DNA of 8,367 nucleotides from assembly GCA_947448975.1 (NCBI GenBank), contig CANFPR010000032.1, positions 1 to 8,367 on the forward strand, read 5' to 3'. This stretch comes from Micrococcales bacterium. Lineage in GTDB: Bacteria > Actinomycetota > Actinomycetes > Actinomycetales > Microbacteriaceae. The translations under genes were made by a program, and so were the position numbers. The notes beneath the pieces were generated by a model that searched no databases, was not told the origin of the DNA, and was given only the letters and a program-made list of their open reading frames with translations. Positions 1-7,498 of the stretch are shown here, in pieces (positions within the stretch are counted from its first letter, which is position 1; every line of letters starts with the position of its first letter).

Positions 1-465
1 CTCGCCAGGTACCTGCTCTTCGGCTGGAAGCTGAGCCTCAAGCGGACCGAGGTCGATGGCGATCATGTGCGGGCGTGTTCCCTGCTGAATGGTGCCCATG
101 ACGATGTCGCCCACCTTGCCGGCGAATTCACCCATCAGACCTTCGTCAGAAATGGCGCGCAAGCGCTGGGTGATTACCTGCTTGGCGGAGTAAGCCGCAA
201 TGCGACCAAAGTTTTCTGGGGTGACGTTGCGCTCTTCGGCAGCCATGACGCCGTCTTCGTCGATGTCGCGGGTAAAAATTTCAACCTGACCGGTCTTGCG
301 GTCGAGGTGAGCACGGGTGTTGACCGGCTCTTCTTTGCGAACGTTGACGCCCTCAGACTTGTAATAGGCGGCGAGAACCGCGCCTTCGATAATTTCCACA
401 AGTTCAGCGAAAGGGATTTCTTTTTCGCTCTCAAGGGCCTTCAGAACTCTCAAATCGATGTCCAT
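1..465 (-). CDS. nusA: Transcription termination/antitermination factor NusA, 5' part (3' end outside window)
   Basis: NusA binds RNA polymerase and nascent RNA and modulates pausing, termination and antitermination in the cytoplasm. The 155 visible codons begin MDIDLRVLKALESEKEIPF, the usual NusA opening. Residues 1 to about 115 form the RNA-polymerase-binding N-terminal domain (ELVEIIEGAVLAAYYK at 21-36, TGQVEIFTR at 58-66, and QVITQRLR at 96-103). The S1 RNA-binding domain starts near residue 116 with GKVGDIVMGTIQQGTR. The KH domains lie beyond the left edge. The ATG at 465-463 is chosen because it matches the family N-terminus and has a strong AGGAGG six bases upstream. It lies 64 bp downstream of proS, with no rimP between them, which is unusual. 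An AT-rich spacer may carry its own promoter. The gene is cut only by the window edge and shows no internal damage. Identification is by recalled family sequence. Confidence 0.95.
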   Translation of the reverse strand, partial: MDIDLRVLKALESEKEIPFAELVEIIEGAVLAAYYKSEGVNVRKEEPVNTRAHLDRKTGQVEIFTRDIDEDGVMAAEERNVTPENFGRIAAYSAKQVITQRLRAISDEGLMGEFAGKVGDIVMGTIQQGTRPHMIAIDLGPLEAQLPAEEQVPGE

Positions 466-471
466 TAGACG

Positions 472-477
472 CCTCCT
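472..477 (-). promoter_or_regulatory. Strong Shine-Dalgarno site of nusA
   Basis: The minus strand reads AGGAGG followed by six bases and then the nusA ATG. It is the only full-consensus ribosome binding site in the window. The other minus-strand genes have weak or no recognisable sites. It fixes the nusA start and suggests efficient initiation independent of proS translation. Confidence 0.85.
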
Positions 478-490
478 CGGCCACTAGTCA

Positions 491-519
491 GTTATAAAAA
501 ATTCTTGAACCCGCAAAAA
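491..519 (-). promoter_or_regulatory. Possible nusA promoter in AT-rich spacer
   Basis: On the minus strand TATAAC (496-491) resembles a -10 hexamer. A poor -35 candidate TTTTTG (519-514) lies 17 bases upstream. A start about seven bases after the -10 would give a leader of roughly 20 nt containing the AGGAGG site. The spacer is clearly more AT-rich than the flanking genes. The -35 is weak, and the T-run could equally belong to a terminator-like signal after proS. Confidence 0.28.
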
Positions 520-529
520 AGCTTTCGCG
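512..529 (-). terminator. Weak hairpin immediately after proS stop; possible attenuator or partial terminator
   Basis: Directly after the proS TAA the minus strand reads CGCGAAA, a GCTT loop, then TTTTGCG. This gives seven pairs including one G-U. The hairpin is not directly followed by a T-tract; a run of six T starts about ten bases later (501-496). It is therefore not a clean intrinsic terminator. It may reduce read-through or protect an mRNA end between proS and nusA. Confidence 0.3.
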
Positions 530-2293
530 TTAAACGAGTTCTGCTAGAGCCGATTCTAACCTGACTGCACGACGTTCGCCCGACGAGCGGTTCCAGAGGT
601 CAACTTCGCCCTGCTCAAGACCCTTGCCAACGATCACGATCTGTGGCACGCCGATGAGTTCTGCATCACCAAACTTGACGCCGGGGCTCACCTTGACGCG
701 ATCGTCGTAAATCACGGTCTTGCCAGCGGCTTCGAGTTGGGCAACCAGCTTTTCGGCTGCTGCATAGACTTCTTCGTCTTTACCTGCGGCAACAACATGG
801 ATGTCGGCTGGGCTCACGCTCGCCGGCCAAATCAAGCCCTTGTCGTCGCGGTTGGCTTCGGCTAACACCGCAACCAAGCGGGTGACACCGATGCCGTAAG
901 AACCCATGGTGACGGTAACGAGCTTGCCGTTTTCGTCTAGTACCTTCAGGTCGAGTGCTTCGGCATACTTGCGTCCGAGCTGGAACACGTGGCCGATTTC
1001 GATGCCGCGAGCCAGTTCAAGTGGTCCGCTGCCATCTGGAGCTTGGTCGCCCGCGCGCACTTCGGCAATGTCGGCAATGCCGTCTGCATCGAAGTCGCGA
1101 CCCTTAACCAAATCGAAAACGTGCTTCTGGTCGATGTTTGCTCCGGTGATCCAAGCGGTTCCGTCGACGACTCTTGGGTCTAGCAGGTAACGAATCTTCG
1201 AGGTTGAGTCTGCACCCAGAACCTTGACGCCGTCGGTGACCGGGCCGATGTAGCCCTTGACTAGGGCTGGGTTGGCAGCGAAATCGGCTTCGGTGGCCGG
1301 TTCAACATCGTTTGGCGCGAAGGCAACTTCGGCGCGCTTGGCGTCTACTTCGCGGTCGCCCGGGAGCCCGACAATAACCAGCGAGCGCTTTCCCTCTGGG
1401 CTGGTTAGAGCCAAAACTACGTTCTTCAGGGTGTCTGCGGAGGTCCAGCTGCGGCCTTCGGCGCGCTTTACCTTTTCGTTTGCGAGGTCAACCAGGGTTG
1501 CGATGGTTGGCGTGTTAGGTGAATCGTGCACTACGGCTGCCGGCTGGCCTTCGATAGGTAGCGCTGCAGGAATTGGGGTTTTGACTGCCTCAACGTTGGC
1601 CGCGTAGCCGCCGGCGGAACGCACAAATGTATCTTCGCCGATTGGGCTTGGGCTCAAGAACTCTTCAGAAGCCGAACCGCCCATCGCGCCAGCGTCGGCT
1701 TTTACGATTACGTATTCGACGCCCAGTCGAGTAAAGATGCGCTCGTAGGCATCGCGCTGAGACTGGTAAGCACGAGCCAAACCTTCATCGGTAACGTCGA
1801 ATGAGTAGGCGTCTTTCATAACGAACTCGCGGCCGCGAAGTAGGCCGGCCCGGGGGCGAGCCTCATCGCGGTACTTGTTTTGAATCTGGTACAGGCAAAG
1901 TGGCAGGTCTTTGTAAGACGAATACATGTCTTTGACCAGCAACGTGAACATTTCTTCGTGCGTTGGGGCTAGCAGGTAATCGGCTTTTTTGCGGTCTTGA
2001 AGTCTGAATAGGTTGTCGCCGTATTCGGTCCAGCGGCCGGTGGTTTCGTAAGCCTCGCGCGGCAGCAGCGCCGGAAAGAACACTTCTTGCGCACCGGCGT
2101 TGTTCATTTCTTCGCGAACGATCTGCTCAACCTTGTTCTTCACGGCCAGGCCCAGCGGCAGCCAGGTGTAAATTCCAGGAGCGGCGCGGCGAATGTATCC
2201 AGCTCGAAGTAGTAGTTTGTGGCTGGCTACTTCGGCCTCATTTGGGTCTTCACGCAGAGTGCGCAAGAACAGGTTTGACAGGCGAATAGGCAT
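530..2293 (-). CDS. proS: Prolyl-tRNA synthetase, bacterial type with editing domain
   Basis: This class II synthetase joins proline to tRNA-Pro using ATP in the cytoplasm. Counting from the ATG at 2293 it has 587 residues, normal for the bacterial type. Motif 1 lies around 38-63. The APTHEE loop is at 109-114. Motif 2 runs from [10 protein letters not shown] (139-148) through [14 protein letters not shown] (152-165). An inserted YbaK-like editing domain spans about 225-400, with TLKNVV at 288-293, whose K290 probably matches the lysine that guards against misacylated alanine, and GANID at 384-388. [12 protein letters not shown] is at 435-446, and motif 3 [10 protein letters not shown] at 464-473. 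The anticodon-binding domain follows from about 490. An in-frame TTG at 2323 would add ten residues ([10 protein letters not shown]). The ATG is preferred because family members start with a sequence like [17 protein letters not shown]. Neither start has a good Shine-Dalgarno site. ispG ends 47 bp upstream of the ATG. Confidence 0.96.
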   Translation of the reverse strand: MPIRLSNLFLRTLREDPNEAEVASHKLLLRAGYIRRAAPGIYTWLPLGLAVKNKVEQIVREEMNNAGAQEVFFPALLPREAYETTGRWTEYGDNLFRLQDRKKADYLLAPTHEEMFTLLVKDMYSSYKDLPLCLYQIQNKYRDEARPRAGLLRGREFVMKDAYSFDVTDEGLARAYQSQRDAYERIFTRLGVEYVIVKADAGAMGGSASEEFLSPSPIGEDTFVRSAGGYAANVEAVKTPIPAALPIEGQPAAVVHDSPNTPTIATLVDLANEKVKRAEGRSWTSADTLKNVVLALTSPEGKRSLVIVGLPGDREVDAKRAEVAFAPNDVEPATEADFAANPALVKGYIGPVTDGVKVLGADSTSKIRYLLDPRVVDGTAWITGANIDQKHVFDLVKGRDFDADGIADIAEVRAGDQAPDGSGPLELARGIEIGHVFQLGRKYAEALDLKVLDENGKLVTVTMGSYGIGVTRLVAVLAEANRDDKGLIWPASVSPADIHVVAAGKDEEVYAAAEKLVAQLEAAGKTVIYDDRVKVSPGVKFGDAELIGVPQIVIVGKGLEQGEVDLWNRSSGERRAVRLESALAELV

Positions 2294-2340
2294 AGAGGCA
2301 AGGTTACCAGCGTGGCTGGCCAACTAAAGGGTGGTTGGGC

Positions 2341-3498
2341 TTACTTTTCTGCTACCAAAACCTGCGGGCTACCAACCAGGGTTGGATCCATGGTTGCTGC
2401 CAGGCGGTTTGCTTCTTCGATGAGGGTTGCCACAATTTCGCTCTCGGGAACGGTCTTAATGACCTCACCCTTTACGAAGATCTGACCCTTGCCGTTGCCC
2501 GAAGCAACGCCCAAGTCGGCTTCGCGTGCTTCGCCGGGGCCGTTTACAACGCAACCCATTACAGCTACGCGAAGTGGCACGGTGAGCTTTTCTAGACCCT
2601 TGGTTACGTCTTCGGCGAGCGTGTATACGTCTACCTGAGCACGGCCACAAGATGGGCAAGACACAATCTCGAGCTTGCGTGGGCGAAGGTTGAGCGATTC
2701 GAGAATTTGCGAACCAACCTTGATCTCTTCAACCGGTGGCGCAGAGAGCGATACACGGATGGTGTCGCCGATGCCCTTGGACAGAAGCGCCCCGAAGGCA
2801 ACCGAAGACTTGATGGTGCCCTGGAAGGCGGGGCCAGCCTCGGTGACTCCGAGGTGAAGTGGCCAGTCGCCACGTTCGGAGAGCATTTCGTAGGCACGAA
2901 CCATGACCACCGGGTCGTTGTGCTTTACCGAGATTTTGAAGTCGTGAAAGTCGTGTTCTTCGAAAAGCGAGGCTTCCCATACGGCCGACTCCACGAGAGC
3001 CTCGGGGGTTGCCTTGCCGTACTTCTGGAGCAGTCGAGGGTCGAGTGAGCCCGCGTTGACGCCAATACGAATCGACACACCGGCATCCTTGGCGGCTTTG
3101 GCAATGGCCCCAACCTGGTCGTCGAACTGACGAATGTTGCCCGGGTTTACGCGAACCGCGCCACAACCGGCGTCGATGGCTTGAAACACGTATTTTGGCT
3201 GAAAGTGGATGTCTGCAATGACAGGAATCTGAGACTTACGAGCAATGAGGTGCAGACGATCGGCGTCGTCTTGGCTCGGAACGGCCACTCGCACAATGTC
3301 GCAACCCGAAGCGGTTAGCTCTGCAATCTGCTGCAGAGTTTCGTTGACATCGGTGGTTTTGGTGGTGCACATCGACTGAACCGAAATGGGTGCGTCGCCG
3401 CCGACGGCAACCTTGCCAACCATGATTTTGCGGGTCTTGCGACGCGGAGCGAGGGTTGGTGGTGGTGACTTAGGCAGACCAAGGTTGATGGCTGGCAT
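2341..3498 (-). CDS. ispG: 4-hydroxy-3-methylbut-2-en-1-yl diphosphate synthase (IspG/GcpE)
   Basis: IspG is the penultimate enzyme of the MEP isoprenoid pathway. It reductively opens methylerythritol cyclodiphosphate to HMBPP using a [4Fe-4S] cluster and an external electron donor. The 385-residue protein has an N-terminal TIM-barrel with [15 protein letters not shown] (37-51), PVIADIHFQ (92-100) and AVRVNPGNI (114-122). The C-terminal cluster domain carries CPSCGR (281-286) and [11 protein letters not shown] (314-324). This gives cluster ligands C281, C284 and C316, with E323 as the fourth ligand known in the family. The full set is present, so the enzyme should be active. The ATG at 3498 fits the usual actinobacterial N-terminus with a short basic lead before the barrel; its Shine-Dalgarno site is weak (AAAGTGAG, somewhat distant). 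It sits between the M50 protease and proS, and dxr of the same pathway is two genes upstream. Confidence 0.97.
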   Translation of the reverse strand: MPAINLGLPKSPPPTLAPRRKTRKIMVGKVAVGGDAPISVQSMCTTKTTDVNETLQQIAELTASGCDIVRVAVPSQDDADRLHLIARKSQIPVIADIHFQPKYVFQAIDAGCGAVRVNPGNIRQFDDQVGAIAKAAKDAGVSIRIGVNAGSLDPRLLQKYGKATPEALVESAVWEASLFEEHDFHDFKISVKHNDPVVMVRAYEMLSERGDWPLHLGVTEAGPAFQGTIKSSVAFGALLSKGIGDTIRVSLSAPPVEEIKVGSQILESLNLRPRKLEIVSCPSCGRAQVDVYTLAEDVTKGLEKLTVPLRVAVMGCVVNGPGEAREADLGVASGNGKGQIFVKGEVIKTVPESEIVATLIEEANRLAATMDPTLVGSPQVLVAEK

Positions 3499-3562
3499 TT
3501 TGTTTATGCACTCACTTTCGGGCGATTACTGCTCTAAGCATAAAAGGCACAGGATGATTCCT

Positions 3563-4882
3563 TTAGCCAAGCACCAGTGGTTTGACCAGGTCGACCACAA
3601 TCATGGCTAGTCCGGCAAACATGAGAATCAAGAACATCAGGTTGGCGACCGGAGCGAGCAGAGCCGTGTCGGCAATGCCGGGGTCGGGCTTGCCGAGTAG
3701 GCGGTAGATGCCGCGCTTGGCATACTCGTAGACTCCTCCGGCGATGTGGCCGCCGTCGAGCGGAGGCAGCGGAATCATGTTGAATGCGAACAGCGCAAGG
3801 TTGAGCGAACCGAGCAACATGAGATTCAGATAGAGGCGATCGGCGAGCGTCGCAGATGAGTTTGCGTTGACTTGACCTGCCATCTGAGTGATGCCAACGA
3901 TCGATACTGCTCCATTTGGTGAACGTTCGGCCGAGGTGAATAGCCCAGAAACCGATTCGTAAACCTGCGCAGGAAACTGCACGATGAACCCGAGCGTTTG
4001 CCCCGCCATTTGAGAGCCAGCCGAAAGCGAGTCGGTGATGCTCGAAGGCACTCGAGCGTGGTCAAGCATCAAGCCGATGTAGGCGCGGTCTTTGAGGAGG
4101 GGCTTACCCGAGGCGTCGACGGCCAGGTTGCCGCTCGCATCGGCGTAAGGCAGTTTGGCAACCTTAGGCGTTACCGAAAGAGCCGAAGATTTACCGTCTC
4201 GAATCACGGTGAGAGTGTGGTTGGAGTTTGGCTTGGATACAACGCTAACGAAGGGGTCTTCGGTGTTGGCGATCTGCTTGCCGTCAACGGCAGTGATCTG
4301 GTCGCCGGGTTTGAACCCTGCGAGCGCCGCTGGCGTCTGAGCGTCGGATGCCGCGCACTTGGCGGTTGCATCGACCATTTGAGCCTCGCACTGCACTATT
4401 TGAGCCACGGTGTTGACCCGCTGGTATTCACCGATGCCGCTTAGTGCGATGCTGACCATCGAGAGTCCGAGAATCAGGTTCATAAACGGGCCACCAAACA
4501 TCACCACGATGCGTTTCCATGCGGCTAGCTGATAAAACTTGCGATTTTCGTCGCCGGGTTGAACGTGCTCGGAGTGCGCTTCGCGAGCCGCGCGAATTGA
4601 GGCACCAAACCAACGCTTTGAGTCGTCTTTGCCCTCTTTGGCTGGAGGATACATGCCGATTAGCGTGATGAAACCGCCGAGTGGAATGGCACGAAGCGAA
4701 TACTCGGTTTCGCCGATCTTCTTAGAAAAGAGCTTGGGGCCGAAGCCGATGGCCCAGGTTGGCACTCGAACGCCAAACATTTTGGCAGGAATAAGGTGGC
4801 CGAATTCGTGCAGCCCAATCGAGATTGCCAGACCCGCCACGATGATGAGAATTCCAAGAATGTAGAGCAAGGTTTCTGTCAT
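3563..4882 (-). CDS. M50 family site-2 zinc metalloprotease (RseP/Rip1-like)
   Basis: This is a multi-pass membrane protease of the RseP/Rip1 type. Relatives cut anti-sigma factors and other membrane proteins within the bilayer, releasing envelope-stress or cell-division responses. Its own substrates cannot be read from sequence. It has 439 residues. Transmembrane segment 1 (about 5-24) leads into the zinc site HEFGH (25-29). FGGPFMNLILG (129-139) starts the next hydrophobic stretch (to about 149). A single PDZ-like domain occupies about 150-270, with AGFKPGDQITAVDGK at 188-202. The second zinc-site element NMIPLPPLDGG (368-378) supplies the aspartate ligand D376, and a last membrane segment lies at about 408-433. 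Two cysteines (165, 176) flank the PDZ entry and could pair outside the cell. The ATG at 4882 has only AGG upstream, but TAGGTT lies six bases before it, so a leaderless transcript is possible. dxr is 44 bp upstream. Confidence 0.93.
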   Translation of the reverse strand: MTETLLYILGILIIVAGLAISIGLHEFGHLIPAKMFGVRVPTWAIGFGPKLFSKKIGETEYSLRAIPLGGFITLIGMYPPAKEGKDDSKRWFGASIRAAREAHSEHVQPGDENRKFYQLAAWKRIVVMFGGPFMNLILGLSMVSIALSGIGEYQRVNTVAQIVQCEAQMVDATAKCAASDAQTPAALAGFKPGDQITAVDGKQIANTEDPFVSVVSKPNSNHTLTVIRDGKSSALSVTPKVAKLPYADASGNLAVDASGKPLLKDRAYIGLMLDHARVPSSITDSLSAGSQMAGQTLGFIVQFPAQVYESVSGLFTSAERSPNGAVSIVGITQMAGQVNANSSATLADRLYLNLMLLGSLNLALFAFNMIPLPPLDGGHIAGGVYEYAKRGIYRLLGKPDPGIADTALLAPVANLMFLILMFAGLAMIVVDLVKPLVLG

Positions 4883-4888
4883 GTTTTG

Positions 4889-4918
4889 AACCTAACTGTG
4901 GCTTCTGACAAATGTCTG
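4889..4918 (-). promoter_or_regulatory. Possible leaderless promoter of the M50 protease gene
   Basis: The minus strand carries TAGGTT (4894-4889), a TAnnnT -10 match, exactly six bases before the ATG at 4882. CAGACA (4918-4913) lies 18 bases further upstream and shares GACA with the -35 consensus. This spacing would place transcription start at or next to the A of the ATG. Leaderless genes with TAnnnT at this distance are common in actinobacteria (established). The assignment here is inference. Confidence 0.35.
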
Positions 4919-4920
4919 AA
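4903..4920. repeat. Imperfect 18-bp palindrome upstream of the M50 protease gene
   Basis: TTCTGACA-AA-TGTCTGAA pairs at eight of nine symmetric positions, including the central AA/TT-type junction bases being the only unpaired loop and one T/T mismatch. It covers the putative -35 region of the protease gene, just beyond the dxr stop. It could be a repressor or activator site. A hairpin with a two-base loop would be poor, so a DNA-level role is more likely than an RNA one. It may also be chance. Confidence 0.3.
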
Positions 4921-4926
4921 AGTTAT

Positions 4927-6018
4927 TCAACAGGCGGTTGCAATCTGCGCGTCGGCGCGATTTCTGGCCCAGGTTTCGGCACGCAGCACCGACTCGAGTG
5001 AAAGCTGAGACTCGGGTTCGTGCGCATCCACGACACGTTCGATCAGGTCGACGATTTGGTTGAATCCGATGCGCCCACTGTGAAAAGCTTCCACCGCTTG
5101 CTCATTCGCAGCGTTGTAGACCGCCGGATAAGTTAGGCCGGCCGAACCAACCTGCCGAGCAAGGCGCACAGCACCAAAAACACTTTCATCTAGGGGTTCA
5201 AAAGTCCACGTGGCCGCCTTGGTCCAGTCGCAGGCCGGCGCAACGTTTGCGATTCGCTCTGGCCAAGACATTCCGAGCGCAATCGGGAGCTTCATGTTTG
5301 GTGGTGAGCACTGCGCAAGTACCGAACCATCGATGAATTCGACCATCGAGTGAACCACCGACTGCGGGTGCACGGTTACGTCGATTCGATCGAACGGGAT
5401 GTCAAAAAGTAGGTGTGCCTCGATTAGTTCGAGGCCCTTGTTCACCAGCGTCGCCGAATTGGTGGTTACGACCTTGCCCATTACCCAGGTTGGATGCGCG
5501 AGTGCCTGCTGCGGAGTGACCGTGGCGAGTTGCTCGCGCGTGAATCCCCTGAACGGGCCACCAGACGCGGTGAGAATCAACTTGGCGACCTCAGACGCCT
5601 TGCCGCCGAGCAGGCACTGGGCCAGTGCCGAGTGCTCGGAGTCGACCGGAACGATTTGACCCGGGCGCGCTGCATCCTTGACTAGTTGACCACCGACGAT
5701 AAGCGACTCTTTGTTGGCGAGGGCCAGGGTCTTGCCGGTGTTGAGAGCTGCCAGCGTTGGGGCCAAACCAATCGAACCCGTGATGCCATTGACTACGACG
5801 TCGGCTTCGGTGCCGAGCACCAGAGCGGTAGCTGCATCGGCGCCTAAGGCAGCAGCCGATTCGTCTAGGTCGAACTCACGACGCTGTTGCTCGAGCAGCT
5901 GCGCGTTTTGACCGGCGGCTAGACCAACGACTTCGAACTTGTCGCGATTGGCTTGGATGACCTCAATGGCCTGGGTTCCGATCGAACCAGTTGATCCGAG
6001 AATGATTACGCGACGCAT
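4927..6018 (-). CDS. dxr: 1-deoxy-D-xylulose 5-phosphate reductoisomerase
   Basis: DXR (IspC) rearranges and reduces DXP to 2-C-methyl-D-erythritol 4-phosphate with NADPH and a divalent metal. This is the committed step of the MEP pathway and the target of fosmidomycin. The 363-residue protein starts [14 protein letters not shown], a Rossmann NADPH loop (GSTGSIG at 8-14). NGITGSIG is at 77-84 and NKESLIVGG at 102-110. Metal ligands D126 and E128 lie in VDSEHSA (125-131), and E197 in NKGLELIEA (193-201). ASGGPFRGF (151-159) and [19 protein letters not shown] (175-193) are typical substrate and lid segments, and [12 protein letters not shown] is at 217-228. It is somewhat shorter than common 385-400-residue homologues, mostly between the Rossmann loop and NGITG, and all catalytic parts remain. 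It heads the minus-strand gene run and is divergent from gabT. The ATG at 6018 lacks a good Shine-Dalgarno site; CAAGAT six bases upstream hints weakly at a leaderless start. Confidence 0.97.
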   Translation of the reverse strand: MRRVIILGSTGSIGTQAIEVIQANRDKFEVVGLAAGQNAQLLEQQRREFDLDESAAALGADAATALVLGTEADVVVNGITGSIGLAPTLAALNTGKTLALANKESLIVGGQLVKDAARPGQIVPVDSEHSALAQCLLGGKASEVAKLILTASGGPFRGFTREQLATVTPQQALAHPTWVMGKVVTTNSATLVNKGLELIEAHLLFDIPFDRIDVTVHPQSVVHSMVEFIDGSVLAQCSPPNMKLPIALGMSWPERIANVAPACDWTKAATWTFEPLDESVFGAVRLARQVGSAGLTYPAVYNAANEQAVEAFHSGRIGFNQIVDLIERVVDAHEPESQLSLESVLRAETWARNRADAQIATAC

Positions 6019-6074
6019 GAGACCATCTTGCCACCCAAATGCGTGACATGGCCGAACGCTCGGGAGCGGTCTCA
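6018..6074. repeat. Inverted repeats in the dxr-gabT divergent region
   Basis: The 89-bp spacer between the two divergent starts holds TGAGACC (6018-6024) and its exact complement GGTCTCA (6068-6074), arms 43 bp apart. It also holds the short palindrome CGCTC-GG-GAGCG (6057-6068). The left arm touches the dxr start codon and the right arm lies upstream of the gabT -10-like element. They could be operator half-sites for a regulator of gabT, but seven-base arms in a GC-rich spacer can arise by chance. Confidence 0.25.
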
Positions 6075-6095
6075 GGCGAATGAAGGCTTGAGGCG

Positions 6096-6101
6096 TAGGA
6101 T
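6096..6101 (+). promoter_or_regulatory. -10-like TAGGAT just before gabT; leaderless start or overlapping SD
   Basis: TAGGAT is followed by GGGTAC and then the gabT ATG. The six-base distance fits a -10 element whose transcript starts at the ATG itself, as in many actinobacterial leaderless genes. No convincing -35 lies 16-18 bases upstream (CAGGCG at 6073-6078). AGGA inside the same hexamer could instead act as a Shine-Dalgarno site seven bases before the ATG, so the two readings compete. Confidence 0.4.
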
Positions 6102-6107
6102 GGGTAC

Positions 6108-7442
6108 ATGAGCGAGCAACCAGTGGCGCTAGGGCGCAAAATCGTAACTGCTATTCCAGGGCCGAAGTCTCAAGAACTTCACGCGAAAAGACTCAAAGAG
6201 GTTTCTCACGGTGTGGGTGCCGCACTACCTGTTTACATCGACCGCGCCCACGGTGCGACTCTCGTAGACGTCGACGGAAACCAGTTCACCGACCTCGGTT
6301 CGGGCATCGGAGTGGTTACCATCGGTCACACCAACGATGGCGTTGTGCAGGCCGTTCAAGAGCAGGTCGCCAAGCTCACTCACACACTTTTCACCGTTAC
6401 CCCGTATGTTCCTTACGTTGAGGTTTGTGAACTTCTAAACAAGTACACCCCCGGAAACTTCGAGAAGCGCTCGGCGCTGTTCAACTCGGGAGCAGAAGCC
6501 GTAGAGAACGCCGTCAAGTTTGCCCGCAAGTTCACCGGTCGCGGCGAAATCGCAGTCTTCGACCACGCTTACCACGGTCGCACCAACCTCACCATGGCCA
6601 TGAACTTCAAGGCCATGCCTTACAACTCGGGCTTCGGTCCGTTTGCACCGGGTGTGCACCACGTTCCAATGTCTTACCCGTTCCGCGACCCAGCCGGCAT
6701 GACCGGTGAAGAGGCCGCCGACCGAGCCATCACCTACATGGAGAAGCGAGTTGGCGCGGCCAACCTTGCCGCCATTGTCATCGAGCCGATCCAGGGCGAG
6801 GGTGGTTTCATCGTTCCAGCACCTGGCTTCTTAAAGAAGCTCTCGACCTGGGCAAAGGCAAACGGCATCGTCATGGTTGCCGATGAGGTTCAGTCGGGTA
6901 TCGCAAGAACCGGCAAGTGGTTTGCCTCGCAATATGAAGAAGGCTTCGAACCAGACCTCATCACGATTGCAAAGGGTGTGGCCGGCGGTATGCCAATCTC
7001 GGCCGTTACCGGTCGCGCCGAAATCATGGATTCTTCGCACCCGGGTGGAATCGGCGGCACCTACGGCGGTAACCCAGTTGCCGCTGCGGCTGCAGTTTCG
7101 GTGCTTCGCCAGATCGAAGCGGGCGGAGTGCTTGAGCAAGCCCTTCATATCGAAAGCATTCTGCTACCTCGCCTTCGCGAGATGCAGGCTAAGTTCCCGG
7201 TGATCGGCGACATTCGCGGTCGCGGCGCCATGATTGCCATAGAGTTTGTCGAACCGGGCACCCACAACCCTCGCTCGGCCGCCGTAGACGCCGTTGTTAA
7301 GCACTGCCACCAAAACGGTGTGCTCGTGCTAAACGCCGGCACCTACGCAAACGTCATTCGCTTCCTGCCACCGCTAAACATCTCGGATGCTCAGTTGCTA
7401 GACGCACTCGATGTGATTGAGCAAGGCATCGCAGCTCTCTAA
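6108..7442 (+). CDS. gabT: 4-aminobutyrate aminotransferase (class III, PLP)
   Basis: GabT moves the amino group of GABA to 2-oxoglutarate, giving succinic semialdehyde and glutamate. The 444 residues match the family's usual length. Seen in order: GIGVVTIGH (66-74), [15 protein letters not shown] (126-140) with the PLP phosphate-binding loop, YHGRT (155-159), IEPIQGEGG (225-233), ADEVQSG (258-264) with D259 for the pyridine nitrogen, the Schiff-base lysine K289 in TIAKG (286-290), GGTYGGNP (316-323), and [11 protein letters not shown] (370-380). R158 and E226 correspond to the carboxylate-binding arginine and the gating glutamate of E. coli GabT, which supports GABA or a similar omega-amino acid as substrate. 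Related substrates such as 5-aminovalerate are also possible. The ATG at 6108 gives the normal N-terminus. It diverges from dxr and is followed after 56 bp by a second class III aminotransferase, suggesting a catabolic operon. No gabD is visible within the window. Confidence 0.93.
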   Translation: MSEQPVALGRKIVTAIPGPKSQELHAKRLKEVSHGVGAALPVYIDRAHGATLVDVDGNQFTDLGSGIGVVTIGHTNDGVVQAVQEQVAKLTHTLFTVTPYVPYVEVCELLNKYTPGNFEKRSALFNSGAEAVENAVKFARKFTGRGEIAVFDHAYHGRTNLTMAMNFKAMPYNSGFGPFAPGVHHVPMSYPFRDPAGMTGEEAADRAITYMEKRVGAANLAAIVIEPIQGEGGFIVPAPGFLKKLSTWAKANGIVMVADEVQSGIARTGKWFASQYEEGFEPDLITIAKGVAGGMPISAVTGRAEIMDSSHPGGIGGTYGGNPVAAAAAVSVLRQIEAGGVLEQALHIESILLPRLREMQAKFPVIGDIRGRGAMIAIEFVEPGTHNPRSAAVDAVVKHCHQNGVLVLNAGTYANVIRFLPPLNISDAQLLDALDVIEQGIAAL

Positions 7443-7480
7443 CCGCTCTCAGAAGCAACCAGCAACCCAAACAACTAGAC

Positions 7481-7496
7481 GAATCAAGGGTGATTC
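7481..7496 (+). promoter_or_regulatory. Perfect hairpin presenting the ribosome binding site of the second aminotransferase
   Basis: GAATCA, loop AGGG, TGATTC: six perfect pairs with a four-base loop, ending two bases before the GTG start at 7499. The loop AGGG and the adjoining GTGAT are the bases that resemble the Shine-Dalgarno sequence. The hairpin could gate or present the ribosome site. As DNA it could also be a short operator between gabT and the next gene. Confidence 0.45.
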
Positions 7497-7498
7497 AA

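Noticed and set aside
67..468. 133-codon open frame on the plus strand
   Set aside because: It is opposite nusA, which has a clear family N-terminus, and shows no recognisable domain or start signal. Long antisense frames are expected in GC-rich coding DNA.
2729..3166. 145-codon minus-strand frame inside ispG
   Set aside because: It overlaps ispG in another frame, and the ispG frame has all catalytic residues. The translation is rich in R, G, S and P, as expected of an out-of-frame reading.
3551..3562. AGGATGATTCCT, a short inverted repeat after the protease stop
   Set aside because: Only four arm pairs with a four-base centre and no T-run following on the minus strand, so it is too weak to call a terminator or operator.
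3499..3562. TATGCT as a possible -10 for ispG
   Set aside because: No acceptable -35 lies at 16-18 bases and the distance to the start is unremarkable. ispG is adequately explained by read-through from upstream genes.
3998..4444. 148-codon plus-strand open frame
   Set aside because: It is antisense to the PDZ region of the M50 protease, has low-complexity composition and no family resemblance. It is a shadow frame.
6019..6030. CAAGAT as a leaderless promoter for dxr
   Set aside because: It lacks the first T of TAnnnT and has no -35 partner. It is mentioned in the dxr entry but is too weak to annotate as a site.
7443..7498. Terminator between the two aminotransferase genes
   Set aside because: The only stem (7481-7496) has an AT-rich six-pair stem without a following T-tract and abuts the next start codon, so transcription probably continues.
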